DNA from: Sorangium cellulosum
GTDB taxonomy: Bacteria > Myxococcota_A > Polyangia > Polyangiales > Polyangiaceae
Length of the DNA stretch: 64,000 nt
Direction: 5' to 3'
Assembly (NCBI RefSeq): GCF_002950945.1
Contig: NZ_CP012673.1
Location: 12,081,501-12,145,500, forward strand
Below the pieces are notes generated by a model that worked only from the letters and a program-made list of their open reading frames with translations, was not told the origin of the DNA and searched no databases. Shown here piece after piece: positions 41,952 to 50,089 of the stretch (position 1 is its first letter; each line of letters opens with the position of its first letter). A program made the position numbers and the translations under genes.

Positions 41952-44152
41952 AGCCGGATCACCATGATGGACTTGTTGCCCACGGTGACGGGTTTGCCCG
42001 TGAGCAGGTTGACCATGTAGCCGTCCCGTACGCCGATGTTCTTGTTATGAAACGTCGCCCCCTGCTTCATGATGAGCTCCAAGCGGGCAACGTCGCCATC
42101 GAGCCCCCACTTCGTCTTCAGCGTGTCCATCGCGTTCGTCAACTGGTCGATCACGTCCTCCACGATTACGCTGTCCCCACCTTTTGCCTCGCTGAGAATC
42201 AGATCGTTCCCTCCGCGTAGCGAGACGAAGTCGGGCGCCATCCCCTCGATAGTACGAGGGCGTGACTCCTTTGGTATGCGGAGCACCCTCCGCACTCCAT
42301 CATCGCCAACCCCGATCAGCGCTCGTCCGTCGTCCACCAGGAACTTGGCCGCCTTCTTCTCGAAGATATTCACCGCCTTGGTCGTGATCGCCCCGCGGAG
42401 GTTCTTGTAACCCCTGACGCGGTTCGTCTTCACGATCCGGGCGAAAAACTCCTCGATCTCGGCGATCTCCCCGGCCACCCGGATCGCGGCCGGCCGCAGC
42501 CCGCTGCTGGTCTTGACCGCGCGCCACATCGGTCCGACCGCCCCGAGCCCGAACCCCAGCCCCGAGAAGATCCGCTCCTCGTCGCTCAGCTCCTCCCCCG
42601 ACGGCACGCACCACGCCTTACCCGTCACCGCCTCGCACAGGTCCAGCGCCGGCCCCACCACCGGCACGAACCCCACCCCGAGCCGTGTCGTCGCGTGCAC
42701 CAGCGTCTGCATCGTCCCGACGTAGACGTCGACCCCTTCGCCCACCGTCGACATCGCCCCCGCGAACGCGCTGAGCGTCTGGTAGAGCTGCGTCTGCTCC
42801 AGGTCGAGCCCGTCCCCGGTCCACAGGTTCAGGCTGTCCTTCATCTGGTCCGCGAGCGCGTCGAACCTCGGCTTGAGCACCGCGTCCACCTGCGCCCGCA
42901 GGTCCGCCGGCACCGGCGTGTCCTCGAACCAGTCCGACGCATCCATGAACCGCCGCACGTACCCGGCGATCCGGTTCTGCGCGTTCAGGAACGCGTTCGT
43001 CTCCGCCCGCGACACCCCCATCCGGTCGCGCAGCGCGATCTCCAGCGCCGCGCTGTTCGTCCGCCATGCCCGCACGTGCGCCACGAAGTCCGCCCGCGCG
43101 ACCACCACCCCGCCGCTCACGTCCTCCTCCAGCGCCCCGATCACCGCGTCCGCGTACGCCGCATAGGGATCCCTTCCCTCGTCGAACGCCCCCTCTACCT
43201 CCGAGATGTCCGGCACCTCCACCCACGGCACGTCGCTCTCTCCGAGCGCGTACGCCCCAGGGTCGTCCGGGTCCCACCCTTCCGCGCGCGCGTCCTGCGT
43301 CACGAGGTCCGCCACCTCGTCCGCCTGCGCGCCGAACTCGTCCATCAGCCGCGCGAGCTCGTCCTCCAGGTCGCTCACGCTCTGCTTCAGGTCGTCGATG
43401 AGCTGCTCCAGCGCCGCGCGCGTCTCCGGCGCGACCACGTCCTTGTACCGGTCGAGGATCGCGTCGAGGTCGGTCCGCGAGATCTCGTCCAGCGGCCGGC
43501 TGACCAGGTCCTTCAGCTCGGTGTCGAGCTGCTGGAGCAGATCCATCGTCTCCGCCAGGCGCTCCACGCGCGGCGCGTTCGCCACGAGCTCCTTGCGCTC
43601 CTTGGCGATCTCCGCCAGCAGGATCTCGATGTCGCGCGCCAGCGCCGGATTGATCTCCGCGAGGCTCAGGTCGACCGCGGTGTCGCCCTCGAAGCCGGTC
43701 CCATCGCGGCGGATGTCGAAGAGCGGCTTGTTGAGCCCGAGCGGCTCCGAGACCAGGTGCGCCACCTCGTGCGCGTGGGTACACCAGTCGCTGCCGTTCG
43801 TCGTGTGGACCCGGAAGCGAAACTCGTTCTCGCCCATGAAGAGCAGCACCGAGTCGAACTCTGCCTCGAGCGTGTTGCTTCTGGAGCCGTCGCCGTGGAT
43901 CGCCAGCGCGCCCGGAACCCCGTAGGTGGGCAGCGGCGTCTGGTTCACCTCGAACATCGCGCTGCCCTCCGTCTTCAGCTCGGGGATCCCGCACGAGGCG
44001 GCGTCATGGTGGCTGCTCCAGAGCACACTGTACGGCGTGCCCGCCCACGCGAACGACGGCGCCAGCACCGCCAGCATCGTGACCAGCGCGACGGCCTTGT
44101 GCAGCGCCGCGGCGCTCCGGCCGCGCCGCGCGACATCCTTCGACCCTCTCAT
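41948..44152 (-). CDS. Polymorphic toxin with signal peptide, coiled coil, pre-toxin TG domain and PD-(D/E)XK-like C-terminus
   Basis: 734 residues. A Sec-type signal peptide ends at SFAWA (cleavage after about residue 37, no lipobox). A beta-rich segment follows to about 165 with WCTHAHEVAHLV (HExxH-like, 128-132), then a long coiled coil (about 170-285). After a variable-free central region, GFVPVVGPALDLCEAVTGK (about 494-512) and the following SDEERIFSGLGFG match the pre-toxin TG (PT-TG) domain known from secreted polymorphic toxins. The C-terminal domain has D641, E655 and K657 in PDFVS...LILSEAKGG, the D-ExK core of PD-(D/E)XK nucleases. The likely target is DNA or RNA in a rival cell. 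It starts inside an ATGA overlap with the lipoprotein gene and ends in one with the candidate immunity gene. Confidence 0.85.
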   Translation of the reverse strand: MRGSKDVARRGRSAAALHKAVALVTMLAVLAPSFAWAGTPYSVLWSSHHDAASCGIPELKTEGSAMFEVNQTPLPTYGVPGALAIHGDGSRSNTLEAEFDSVLLFMGENEFRFRVHTTNGSDWCTHAHEVAHLVSEPLGLNKPLFDIRRDGTGFEGDTAVDLSLAEINPALARDIEILLAEIAKERKELVANAPRVERLAETMDLLQQLDTELKDLVSRPLDEISRTDLDAILDRYKDVVAPETRAALEQLIDDLKQSVSDLEDELARLMDEFGAQADEVADLVTQDARAEGWDPDDPGAYALGESDVPWVEVPDISEVEGAFDEGRDPYAAYADAVIGALEEDVSGGVVVARADFVAHVRAWRTNSAALEIALRDRMGVSRAETNAFLNAQNRIAGYVRRFMDASDWFEDTPVPADLRAQVDAVLKPRFDALADQMKDSLNLWTGDGLDLEQTQLYQTLSAFAGAMSTVGEGVDVYVGTMQTLVHATTRLGVGFVPVVGPALDLCEAVTGKAWCVPSGEELSDEERIFSGLGFGLGAVGPMWRAVKTSSGLRPAAIRVAGEIAEIEEFFARIVKTNRVRGYKNLRGAITTKAVNIFEKKAAKFLVDDGRALIGVGDDGVRRVLRIPKESRPRTIEGMAPDFVSLRGGNDLILSEAKGGDSVIVEDVIDQLTNAMDTLKTKWGLDGDVARLELIMKQGATFHNKNIGVRDGYMVNLLTGKPVTVGNKSIMVIRL

Positions 44153-45458
44153 GTCCCCTCCGCGCCGCGCACCGCGGCGTCATACGCGATCGCGGCGCCC
44201 TTCACGTCGCCCGCGTCGAGCCGCGCCTGCGCTTTGTCGAGCGCCACCGCGGCCATCCCCTTCTCCCGCAGCTTCTCCAGCCCCGCCGCGATCTTCCGCG
44301 GCAGCCCCGTCCTGAGCTCGGCCTCCGCGGCCTCGAACCGCTCCCGGAGCGCCGCGCACCCCGCCTCGCGCCACGACGACGACGCGGCCTCGCAGAGCGG
44401 CCGCATCTGGAGCAACGCCGTCAGCTCCCCGCATCGCTCGGCGAGCAGCGGCAGCCCGAGCCGCTCGCTCACCGGCGGCGCCGCCGACAGCGCCTCCGCC
44501 CGCGCGCGCGCCCGTTCCCCGAAGGTCTCCGACGCCTTGCGGATCCGCGACCGCGCGATCGCCTCGCGCGTCCCCTCGTCCATCTCCAACACGCGAAGCG
44601 CCTCCCGGCGCAGCGCGATCCCGCCGAGCAGCGACGTCGCCGTCGCGTCGCTCCGGGCGACCCGCCGTTGCGCATACCCCAGCATCGCGCTCAGCGACCG
44701 CAGCGCCCCCGAGGTCATGTCCGGCAGCATAGCGCCGTGCGTGGCGAGGAACTCCCGGTGCGGCGCCATCGCCTCCTCAAACGACGCCGCGAAGACCTGG
44801 AGCTCCGCCGCCAGCGCCATCACCTCCGCCGCGAGCTCGTTCGGCGCGCGGCTCGCCTCGCGGGCCGCCTCGAGCACCGCCTGCTCCACGCCGTCGAGGC
44901 CTTCGCTGTCCGACCGCGACGCCTGCTCCGAGAGCGCCGCGTACGCCGCCGTCTCCGCCGCCTCGGTCGCGCGGTACGCGGCGAACCGCGCCGCGGCGCC
45001 CGCGCCGCGTCGACCGGCGTCTGCGCGAGCAGCGCCCTCTGCCGGTCCGTCGCCTCGTCGAGCAGCGACGCGAGCTTGCCCGAGAGCGTCGCCCGCAGCG
45101 ACTCGGCGTTCCTCGCGTCGTCCCGCACGTACTCGATCGCCTCGTCCAGGTGGCCAAACCACTGGTCGAGCCGGTGCGTGCGCGCGACCACGTCGTCCAG
45201 TGTCTTGTCGCCCGGCCACGTGGCCCACATCTCGATCGGCAACGAGCCATCCTTCTCGGCCTTGCTCCACGCGTTGCCCGGGCCCAGGTTCTCGCCGACG
45301 CAATGCTCCTCGCCGCCCACGGCGGCGGCGCAGAAGCTCCCGAGCGTGTGATCCCCGCGCTTCCACAGGCACCCTGACCCCAGCGCGCCGAGCGCCAACG
45401 CGGCAAGCGCCGCCACGACCATCACCTTCCGTCGCCTCGTTCTCCTTCTCATACTCAT
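44149..45458 (-). pseudogene. Lipoprotein gene at the head of the toxin operon, interrupted by one frameshift
   Basis: The ATG at 45456-45458 follows GGTGGAGGC. The first frame gives MSMRRRTRRRKVMVVAALAA and lipobox GSGC, then LWKRGDHTLG and helical sequence down to ALLAQTPVDAA. From about 45010 the protein continues only in another frame (RFAAYRATEAAETAAYAALS) to the stop at 44149, which overlaps the toxin start. Adding one base in the GC run near 45000-45015 joins both halves into a 436-residue, helix-rich lipoprotein. Either the base call is wrong or the gene is newly broken. Myxobacterial SitBAI toxin operons also begin with a lipoprotein gene, but homology is not shown here. Confidence 0.75.
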
Positions 45459-45768
45459 TGCCTCCACCCTGCGATTCTTGTCGCGCGCGCAAGCTCGCCC
45501 CCTCCTCCTCCCGGTGCAAGCGTCATTGCGGGAGCGATAGGACATTGCCCAGCCGAGGAGCGCGCCGAGACGCGCCCCGAGATCCATTCCCTCCGTCCTC
45601 GGCGCACAGGCCGCCGCCGTCGAGCGTGCCACTCCGAGAGAGCAAAGAACCGACGGCCGCCGGGCCGCGAGCGCTCAAGAATCCTCTTCCAATCGCTGAA
45701 ACTCCCATTGTAACTTCCGCCCTCATTGCCGCCGTCCGGCGTTGCCGGCCGGCAGGGAGGAGATCAGC
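45459..45768. other. Divergent intergenic region at the head of the toxin operon
   Basis: 310 bases between the operon (minus) and the unknown plus-strand gene at 45769. It must hold both promoters. GC drops near 45680-45730 (around CATTGTAACTTCC), which fits a promoter, but I cannot assign -35/-10 boxes. No gene is seen. Confidence 0.45.
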
Positions 45769-46566
45769 ATGGAATACTCGGATGTAGTCCTCGAGGGCAC
45801 GCCGGAGCGCGCCACCAAGCTCCTGATGGGGATTGGCGCCGTCGCCGCGATTCGCACGTTGATGGCCGGGGCAGGGATGACCGACGACGATATCCTGGAG
45901 GGCCGCGCGCTCCTCCTCGACGTCCTCGCCGCTCCCCGCAAGACCGCCGGCGCGCCGGCCGATACCGACGATGCCAGGGCACAGCGCGCCGCGACCGGGG
46001 AGCTCGATCAATGGGACGAGCCCAACTTCGCCCGCCACGGTGCCGCGCTCCGCCGGCGCTTCCCCGACGTGCACGATTACGTGTTCAAGGACCTCGCGCC
46101 CTCCACCGGCACCGCCGCCGTCCGGGGAGTGGCCACCTTCCTCGCGCGGCTCGACGCTCTCGAGAACGGCACCGACCCGGACCGCGCCGGGACGAAGCAG
46201 AGCGACAAGAAGGCAGTCGCATTCCTCGCCACCCGCGGCCTCGACAAGGCCGAGCGCAAGCGCCTCAAGGGCCTTGTCGACGTGGCCCTCGGCCCGACAT
46301 CACCTCTGCCCGAGACAACCGAGCTGCCGGAGGCCGCGCGCCGGCGCGAGGCGCTCGTCAAGCTGCGCGCCTGGTTCGACGAGTGGTCGACCACGGCCCG
46401 CGCGGTCACCAAGAAGCGCAGCTATCTCATCCGCCTTGGCCTCGCGAGCCGCAAGGCGCCCCAGCGCAAGCCCGCGACCACGCCGCCCAAGCCGAGCAAG
46501 CCCACCGCCACGCCGTCCGAGCCGACAGCGCCGGGTGAAGAGACCGGCGGCGCCGTTTTCGAGTAA
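45769..46566 (+). CDS. Unknown protein with basic Pro/Lys-rich tail
   Basis: 265 residues from ATG 45769 with a strong GGGAGGAG site. The N-terminal part (MEYSDVVLEGTPERATKLLM, GAGMTDDDILEGRALLLDVL) and middle (FLATRGLDKAERKRLKGLVD) are helical. The C-terminus is a disordered run rich in Lys, Pro and Thr (RKAPQRKPATTPPKPSKPT). I recognise no family. It has no signal peptide. Its place next to the divergent toxin operon may be incidental. Confidence 0.6.
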   Translation: MEYSDVVLEGTPERATKLLMGIGAVAAIRTLMAGAGMTDDDILEGRALLLDVLAAPRKTAGAPADTDDARAQRAATGELDQWDEPNFARHGAALRRRFPDVHDYVFKDLAPSTGTAAVRGVATFLARLDALENGTDPDRAGTKQSDKKAVAFLATRGLDKAERKRLKGLVDVALGPTSPLPETTELPEAARRREALVKLRAWFDEWSTTARAVTKKRSYLIRLGLASRKAPQRKPATTPPKPSKPTATPSEPTAPGEETGGAVFE

Positions 46567-46599
46567 TTCACCACACAATCCAGGCATCCCGCGCGCGCC

Positions 46600-46955
46600 C
46601 GAGACCTTCGCGCACGCGCGGGAAGCTTCGCACGCGCTCCGGAAGCTTCGCGCGCGGCTCAGAGCACGAGGTTTCGCGTACTTAGAGGCGTCCGCCGCGC
46701 CTTCGGCGCCGTCCGGCGCGCGCCGGGGGACGAATTTCCCGGGAAATTCGACCCTCCGGACCGCGCGCGAAGCTTCTGGACCGCGCGCGAAGCTTCCGGA
46801 CCGCGCGCGAAGCTTCCGGCCGGCCCCGCAAACCTTTCGGCCGGCCCCCTCAAGCCTTCCCGCCGGCCCCGCATGCCTTCCTGCGGGCCCCGCATGCCTT
46901 CCCGCCGACGCCGGAAGCCTTCGTGCCGGCTCCGCATGCCTGCCTTTCCGCCGAC
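46600..46955. repeat. Degenerate 21-base tandem repeats in a convergent intergenic region
   Basis: Two runs of about 21-base units, each centred on AAGCTTC or a variant (AAGCCTTCC, ATGCCTTCC), flank a unique middle. Examples are CGGAAGCTTCGCGCGCG and CCGCGCGCGAAGCTTC. The units drift steadily along the array. There are no protein-like frames, so this 400-base gap (46567-46966) appears non-coding. Confidence 0.75.
46731..46750. promoter_or_regulatory. Perfect 20-base palindrome
   Basis: CGAATTTCCCGGGAAATTCG is its own reverse complement without a loop, a form typical of binding sites for dimeric regulators. It sits in the middle of the repeat region between two convergent genes, an odd place for an operator. 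Confidence 0.6.
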
Positions 46956-46966
46956 GCCGCCGCCCC

Positions 46967-48133
46967 TCAGCGCGCCGCCGACTCGAACCGCGGCGCCGCC
47001 TCGAACGTGTCCGCCAGCGTCCGCCGGTACTCGTCGGCGATCTGCACGAGCCCGTCGATGAGCAGCGCCGCGTCGTGATCCGAGAAGCCCTCCAGCGACG
47101 CCACACACGACACCGACACCTCGTCGCCCGCGACCGACACGCGGAACTCCCCCGTCGTCTGGTCGTTCATCGTGAGCAGGAACCGGTAAAACGGCTCGTG
47201 GTGCGCCGCCGGCAGGCCCACGACGGGCGCGCGCAGGATCAGGAGGCAGCCCGCCTCGTCGATCTCGATGTCCACCTGCGTCGCCATCTCCGCCGACGGG
47301 AACGGCCGCTGCGCGATGCGCCACGCCCTCGGGCCGACGCGCGCCCGGTTGGCGGCGATCCCGAGCGCCGACAGCGCCTGCCGGATCACCCGCTCGACGC
47401 CCGCGCGCGCCGGCGACGGCGCGAACGCGTGCGGCAGGAGCCGGCCGCAGCCGAGGCAGCGGTCCTCCTCGATGTCGAACGGCTCCTCGCACGCCGGGCA
47501 CCGGTACACCGGCGCCCGATCCCGGAGCTCGAGCAGCGACCGGTCCAGCGGCGCGAGCAGCGGCTGGAGCAAGCCCGCCGGGAGCACCACGCTGTGGCCG
47601 GGCAGCTCCCCCGCGGCGAACGAGGGCGCCGCCACCAGCCCGAGCACACGCCCGTCCACGTCGAGCACCGGCGCGCCGAGCGGCGCCGCGAGATCGAGCT
47701 CGAACGCGGGCAAGAGGCCGTCGATCTTGCGCTGCACCTGGCAGACCCGGGCCACGGCGAGGCGCAGGCTCTGCCCGGGGAGGCAGCTCAGCACCGCGAC
47801 GCGATCGCCGAGCCGCGGCTCGGCCGGCGCACGCACGGCGAGCGCCGGCACGCCGGTCGGCTCCCCCGGCGCGACGAGCGCCACGTCCCGCGAGACGTCC
47901 GCGGCGATCACCCGCCCCGGCAGGCTCCGCCCGTCCTCGAAGACCAGCGCGACCTCCGTCGGGTAGCCGAGCCCGCGCCGGCTCGCCGCCACGACCCCGT
48001 TGCCGAGCGCCACCCAGCCCGTCGTCGAGAGCGCGCCGGCGCGGATCGCCACGATCGAGCGGCGCGCGCGGGCGACGCGCTCGTGGAGCAGCGCCAGATC
48101 GCCGTCGCCGTGCGCCGCGATCTGCCCCGTCAT
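46967..48133 (-). CDS. Trypsin-fold protein with apparently lost catalytic residues, zinc ribbon and C-terminal YbjN-like domain
   Basis: 388 residues. Residues about 30-190 follow the HtrA/S1C pattern (RSIVAIRAG, GNGVVAAS, SRDVALVA, LGDRVAVLSC, DLAAPLGAPVLD, GRVLGLVAAP). The His position reads ASRRG instead of the usual NAHV, and the Ser position reads LGAPVLD instead of GNSGGP, so the protease is probably inactive. A zinc ribbon follows (CPACEEPFDIEEDRCLGCG), then a C-terminal beta/alpha domain (VDIEIDEAGCLLIL, YRFLLTMNDQ) like the YbjN/type III chaperone fold. The ATG overlaps the upstream gene's stop (ATGA, 48130-48133), so the two are translated together. Confidence 0.78.
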   Translation of the reverse strand: MTGQIAAHGDGDLALLHERVARARRSIVAIRAGALSTTGWVALGNGVVAASRRGLGYPTEVALVFEDGRSLPGRVIAADVSRDVALVAPGEPTGVPALAVRAPAEPRLGDRVAVLSCLPGQSLRLAVARVCQVQRKIDGLLPAFELDLAAPLGAPVLDVDGRVLGLVAAPSFAAGELPGHSVVLPAGLLQPLLAPLDRSLLELRDRAPVYRCPACEEPFDIEEDRCLGCGRLLPHAFAPSPARAGVERVIRQALSALGIAANRARVGPRAWRIAQRPFPSAEMATQVDIEIDEAGCLLILRAPVVGLPAAHHEPFYRFLLTMNDQTTGEFRVSVAGDEVSVSCVASLEGFSDHDAALLIDGLVQIADEYRRTLADTFEAAPRFESAAR

Positions 48134-49971
48134 TGGGCCACGATCCTCGAGAGCGCCGTCATCAGGAGATCGATCGTGCCCGGCTTGGCGCCGTCGCGCT
48201 GCGCGTACGCGACGATGTCGCGCAGCCGCTGCTCCGTCTTGGCGGGCAGCTTCGTGCGCACGAGCAGCTCCGACAGCGCGCCGATCGCGAGGAAGTGGCG
48301 GAGCATCGGATCGGCCGGCGCGCGCTCGATCTCGCGCAGGTAACGGCCGAGGTGCTCGCGCGCGAGCGCCGCCGTGGTGAGCGGGTCGATGTGCAGCGGC
48401 TTCTCCTCGGGCACCTGGCCGCGCGCGGCGACGAGGCGCTCCATCGCCACGAACGCCGGCTCCGCCACGCCCGCGGTGCTCGCGCGGCGCGCGCCGCCCT
48501 CCGCCTGGACGAGCTCCCGGGTCGCGGCCGCCGTGCAGCGGTAGAGGTGCGCCACCGCGTCCGGCAGCGCGTCGCCGTAGTCGAGGATCGCCCGGAACAC
48601 GGTGCACCGGATGAGGAGCACCATGACGCCCGGCCGCTCCTGGAAGCTCAGCGCGTTGCCGAGCAGCTGCGCGTCGCGGAGCAGCTGGCAGAACCGATCC
48701 GCCGTCGTGTTCGGCGACTCGGGGCGGGACGGGAGACCCCGGCGCGAGGGAGGCTCGATCTCGACCTCCGGCAGCGCGGGCGGGCGCACCGACACCGGCG
48801 TCACGGCGGCCATGGCCAGGTTCGAGGCCGAGCGGCGGAACGGGACGGTGCGCGCATTCCGGCGATCGCTGGCCTGCGCCGGGGCGTCCGCCGCCGGCTC
48901 GGACGAGACCGGCGCGGCGGGCGGCGTGGCCGGCGCGACGGGCGGCGTGGCCGACGCGGCGGACGCCGCCGAAAGCTTCGCCGCGCCCCCCTCGGACGCC
49001 GGGAGCCCCACGCCGCCGAGCGACTTCGGCGCGGCGCCCCCGTCCTGCGCGGGAGGGAGGATGCCGCCCCGGGACGGCGCGCCGCCGTTCCGGCTCGACG
49101 TGATCGGCGCCGGCACCGACACGAACGAGGGGGACAGGATGTCGGGGATCGCGTCCACGTCGCGGCTCGGGCGCGCGACCGACTCCGGCAGGCGCGGCAA
49201 GGGGGGCGCGGCCCACGCCGAGGGCTCGCCCGAGAGCGGCTCGTGCGGCGCCCGCACCACCGAGACCGGCGGCGGGGCCGCGGCGACCCGCACCGACGGC
49301 GGGCTCGCCGGGCGGCCCGGCCCCGGCGGGAGCGAGAAGCTCTTGAGCGGCCGCGCGCGGCCCGCCGACGCCCACGTCAGGCTCGCCCGCTGCTCCTCGG
49401 AGAACGGCGGGCGCGCATCGAACCAGGCCGCCATCGTCGCCTCGAGCCGCGACGCCGCCTCGCCGCTCTCGCGCAGCGCGCGCCGCAGCGCCTCCGGCGT
49501 GAACGACGCGACCCGGCCGACGCGGCGCAGCAGCACGAGATCGTCCCGGATGCAGAGCCGGAACGGCTCGGGGCCGCCGGACAGCTCCAGCGCCGTCCGG
49601 AGCAGCGGCATCCGGTGCCGCTCCGCGATGCGCGCGACCGGCGCGTCGATCGACATCCGCTCGTTCGCCGCGTCGAGCGCGACGAAGAGCGTCGCCTCCG
49701 CGAGCGGGACGATCCACCCCACGCCGTCCTGCAGCGTCGTCGTCTGGACGTTCGTCCCCGCCTCCGCCGAGGCGCAGTGGGCCACGAAGCGCACCGGATC
49801 CCGCGTGCGCCACGCCTCGACGGAGCCCACGTCCCGGTCCACCTCCGCCGGGGGCGGCTTGCGGGAGACCGCCGGCGACCGGTCGACCCCGCACGCCTCG
49901 CACCGCGGCCCGCGCAGCGGAAAGCCGCACGCTGCGCAGAAGTCGGAGGCCGGGCTCGAGGGGACCGCCAC
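48130..49971 (-). CDS. Zinc-ribbon protein with YbjN-like domain, partner of the inactive trypsin-fold protein
   Basis: 613 residues. An N-terminal zinc ribbon (CAACGFPLRGPRCEACG) is followed by an alpha/beta domain of about 130 residues (VGWIVPLAEATLFVAL, PFRLCIRDDLVLLRRV) of the same general type as the C-terminal domain of its partner. A long Pro/Ala/Ser-rich region and a helical C-terminus (about 420-613: LGNALSFQERPGVMVLLIRC) complete it. The function is unknown. Gene overlap and the shared zinc-ribbon/YbjN theme suggest that the two proteins form one complex. Confidence 0.7.
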   Translation of the reverse strand: MAVPSSPASDFCAACGFPLRGPRCEACGVDRSPAVSRKPPPAEVDRDVGSVEAWRTRDPVRFVAHCASAEAGTNVQTTTLQDGVGWIVPLAEATLFVALDAANERMSIDAPVARIAERHRMPLLRTALELSGGPEPFRLCIRDDLVLLRRVGRVASFTPEALRRALRESGEAASRLEATMAAWFDARPPFSEEQRASLTWASAGRARPLKSFSLPPGPGRPASPPSVRVAAAPPPVSVVRAPHEPLSGEPSAWAAPPLPRLPESVARPSRDVDAIPDILSPSFVSVPAPITSSRNGGAPSRGGILPPAQDGGAAPKSLGGVGLPASEGGAAKLSAASAASATPPVAPATPPAAPVSSEPAADAPAQASDRRNARTVPFRRSASNLAMAAVTPVSVRPPALPEVEIEPPSRRGLPSRPESPNTTADRFCQLLRDAQLLGNALSFQERPGVMVLLIRCTVFRAILDYGDALPDAVAHLYRCTAAATRELVQAEGGARRASTAGVAEPAFVAMERLVAARGQVPEEKPLHIDPLTTAALAREHLGRYLREIERAPADPMLRHFLAIGALSELLVRTKLPAKTEQRLRDIVAYAQRDGAKPGTIDLLMTALSRIVAQ

Positions 49972-50089
49972 GGCGACAGCATACCTCAGCGCACGGCCGA
50001 GGTGGCACCGGGGTTTGCGCCCGGGGGATCCGGCCGGCGACGCGCGAAGCCGGCCCCGCGCTGAAAGAGCCGACGCGGGGGGCGTCGCC

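Noticed and set aside
44149-45632. Two separate genes at the head of the toxin operon
   Set aside because: The two frames join exactly with one added base, and only the first has a signal peptide while only the second reaches the ATGA overlap; one broken gene explains this better.
46600-46955. CRISPR array
   Set aside because: Units drift steadily, are not separated by unique spacers of constant length, and no cas gene is near.
46967-50008. A single long frame covering both the pseudo-protease and most of the upstream zinc-ribbon gene
   Set aside because: Only its end from 48133 on reads as protein. The upstream part is a shadow of the 48130-49971 gene in another frame.
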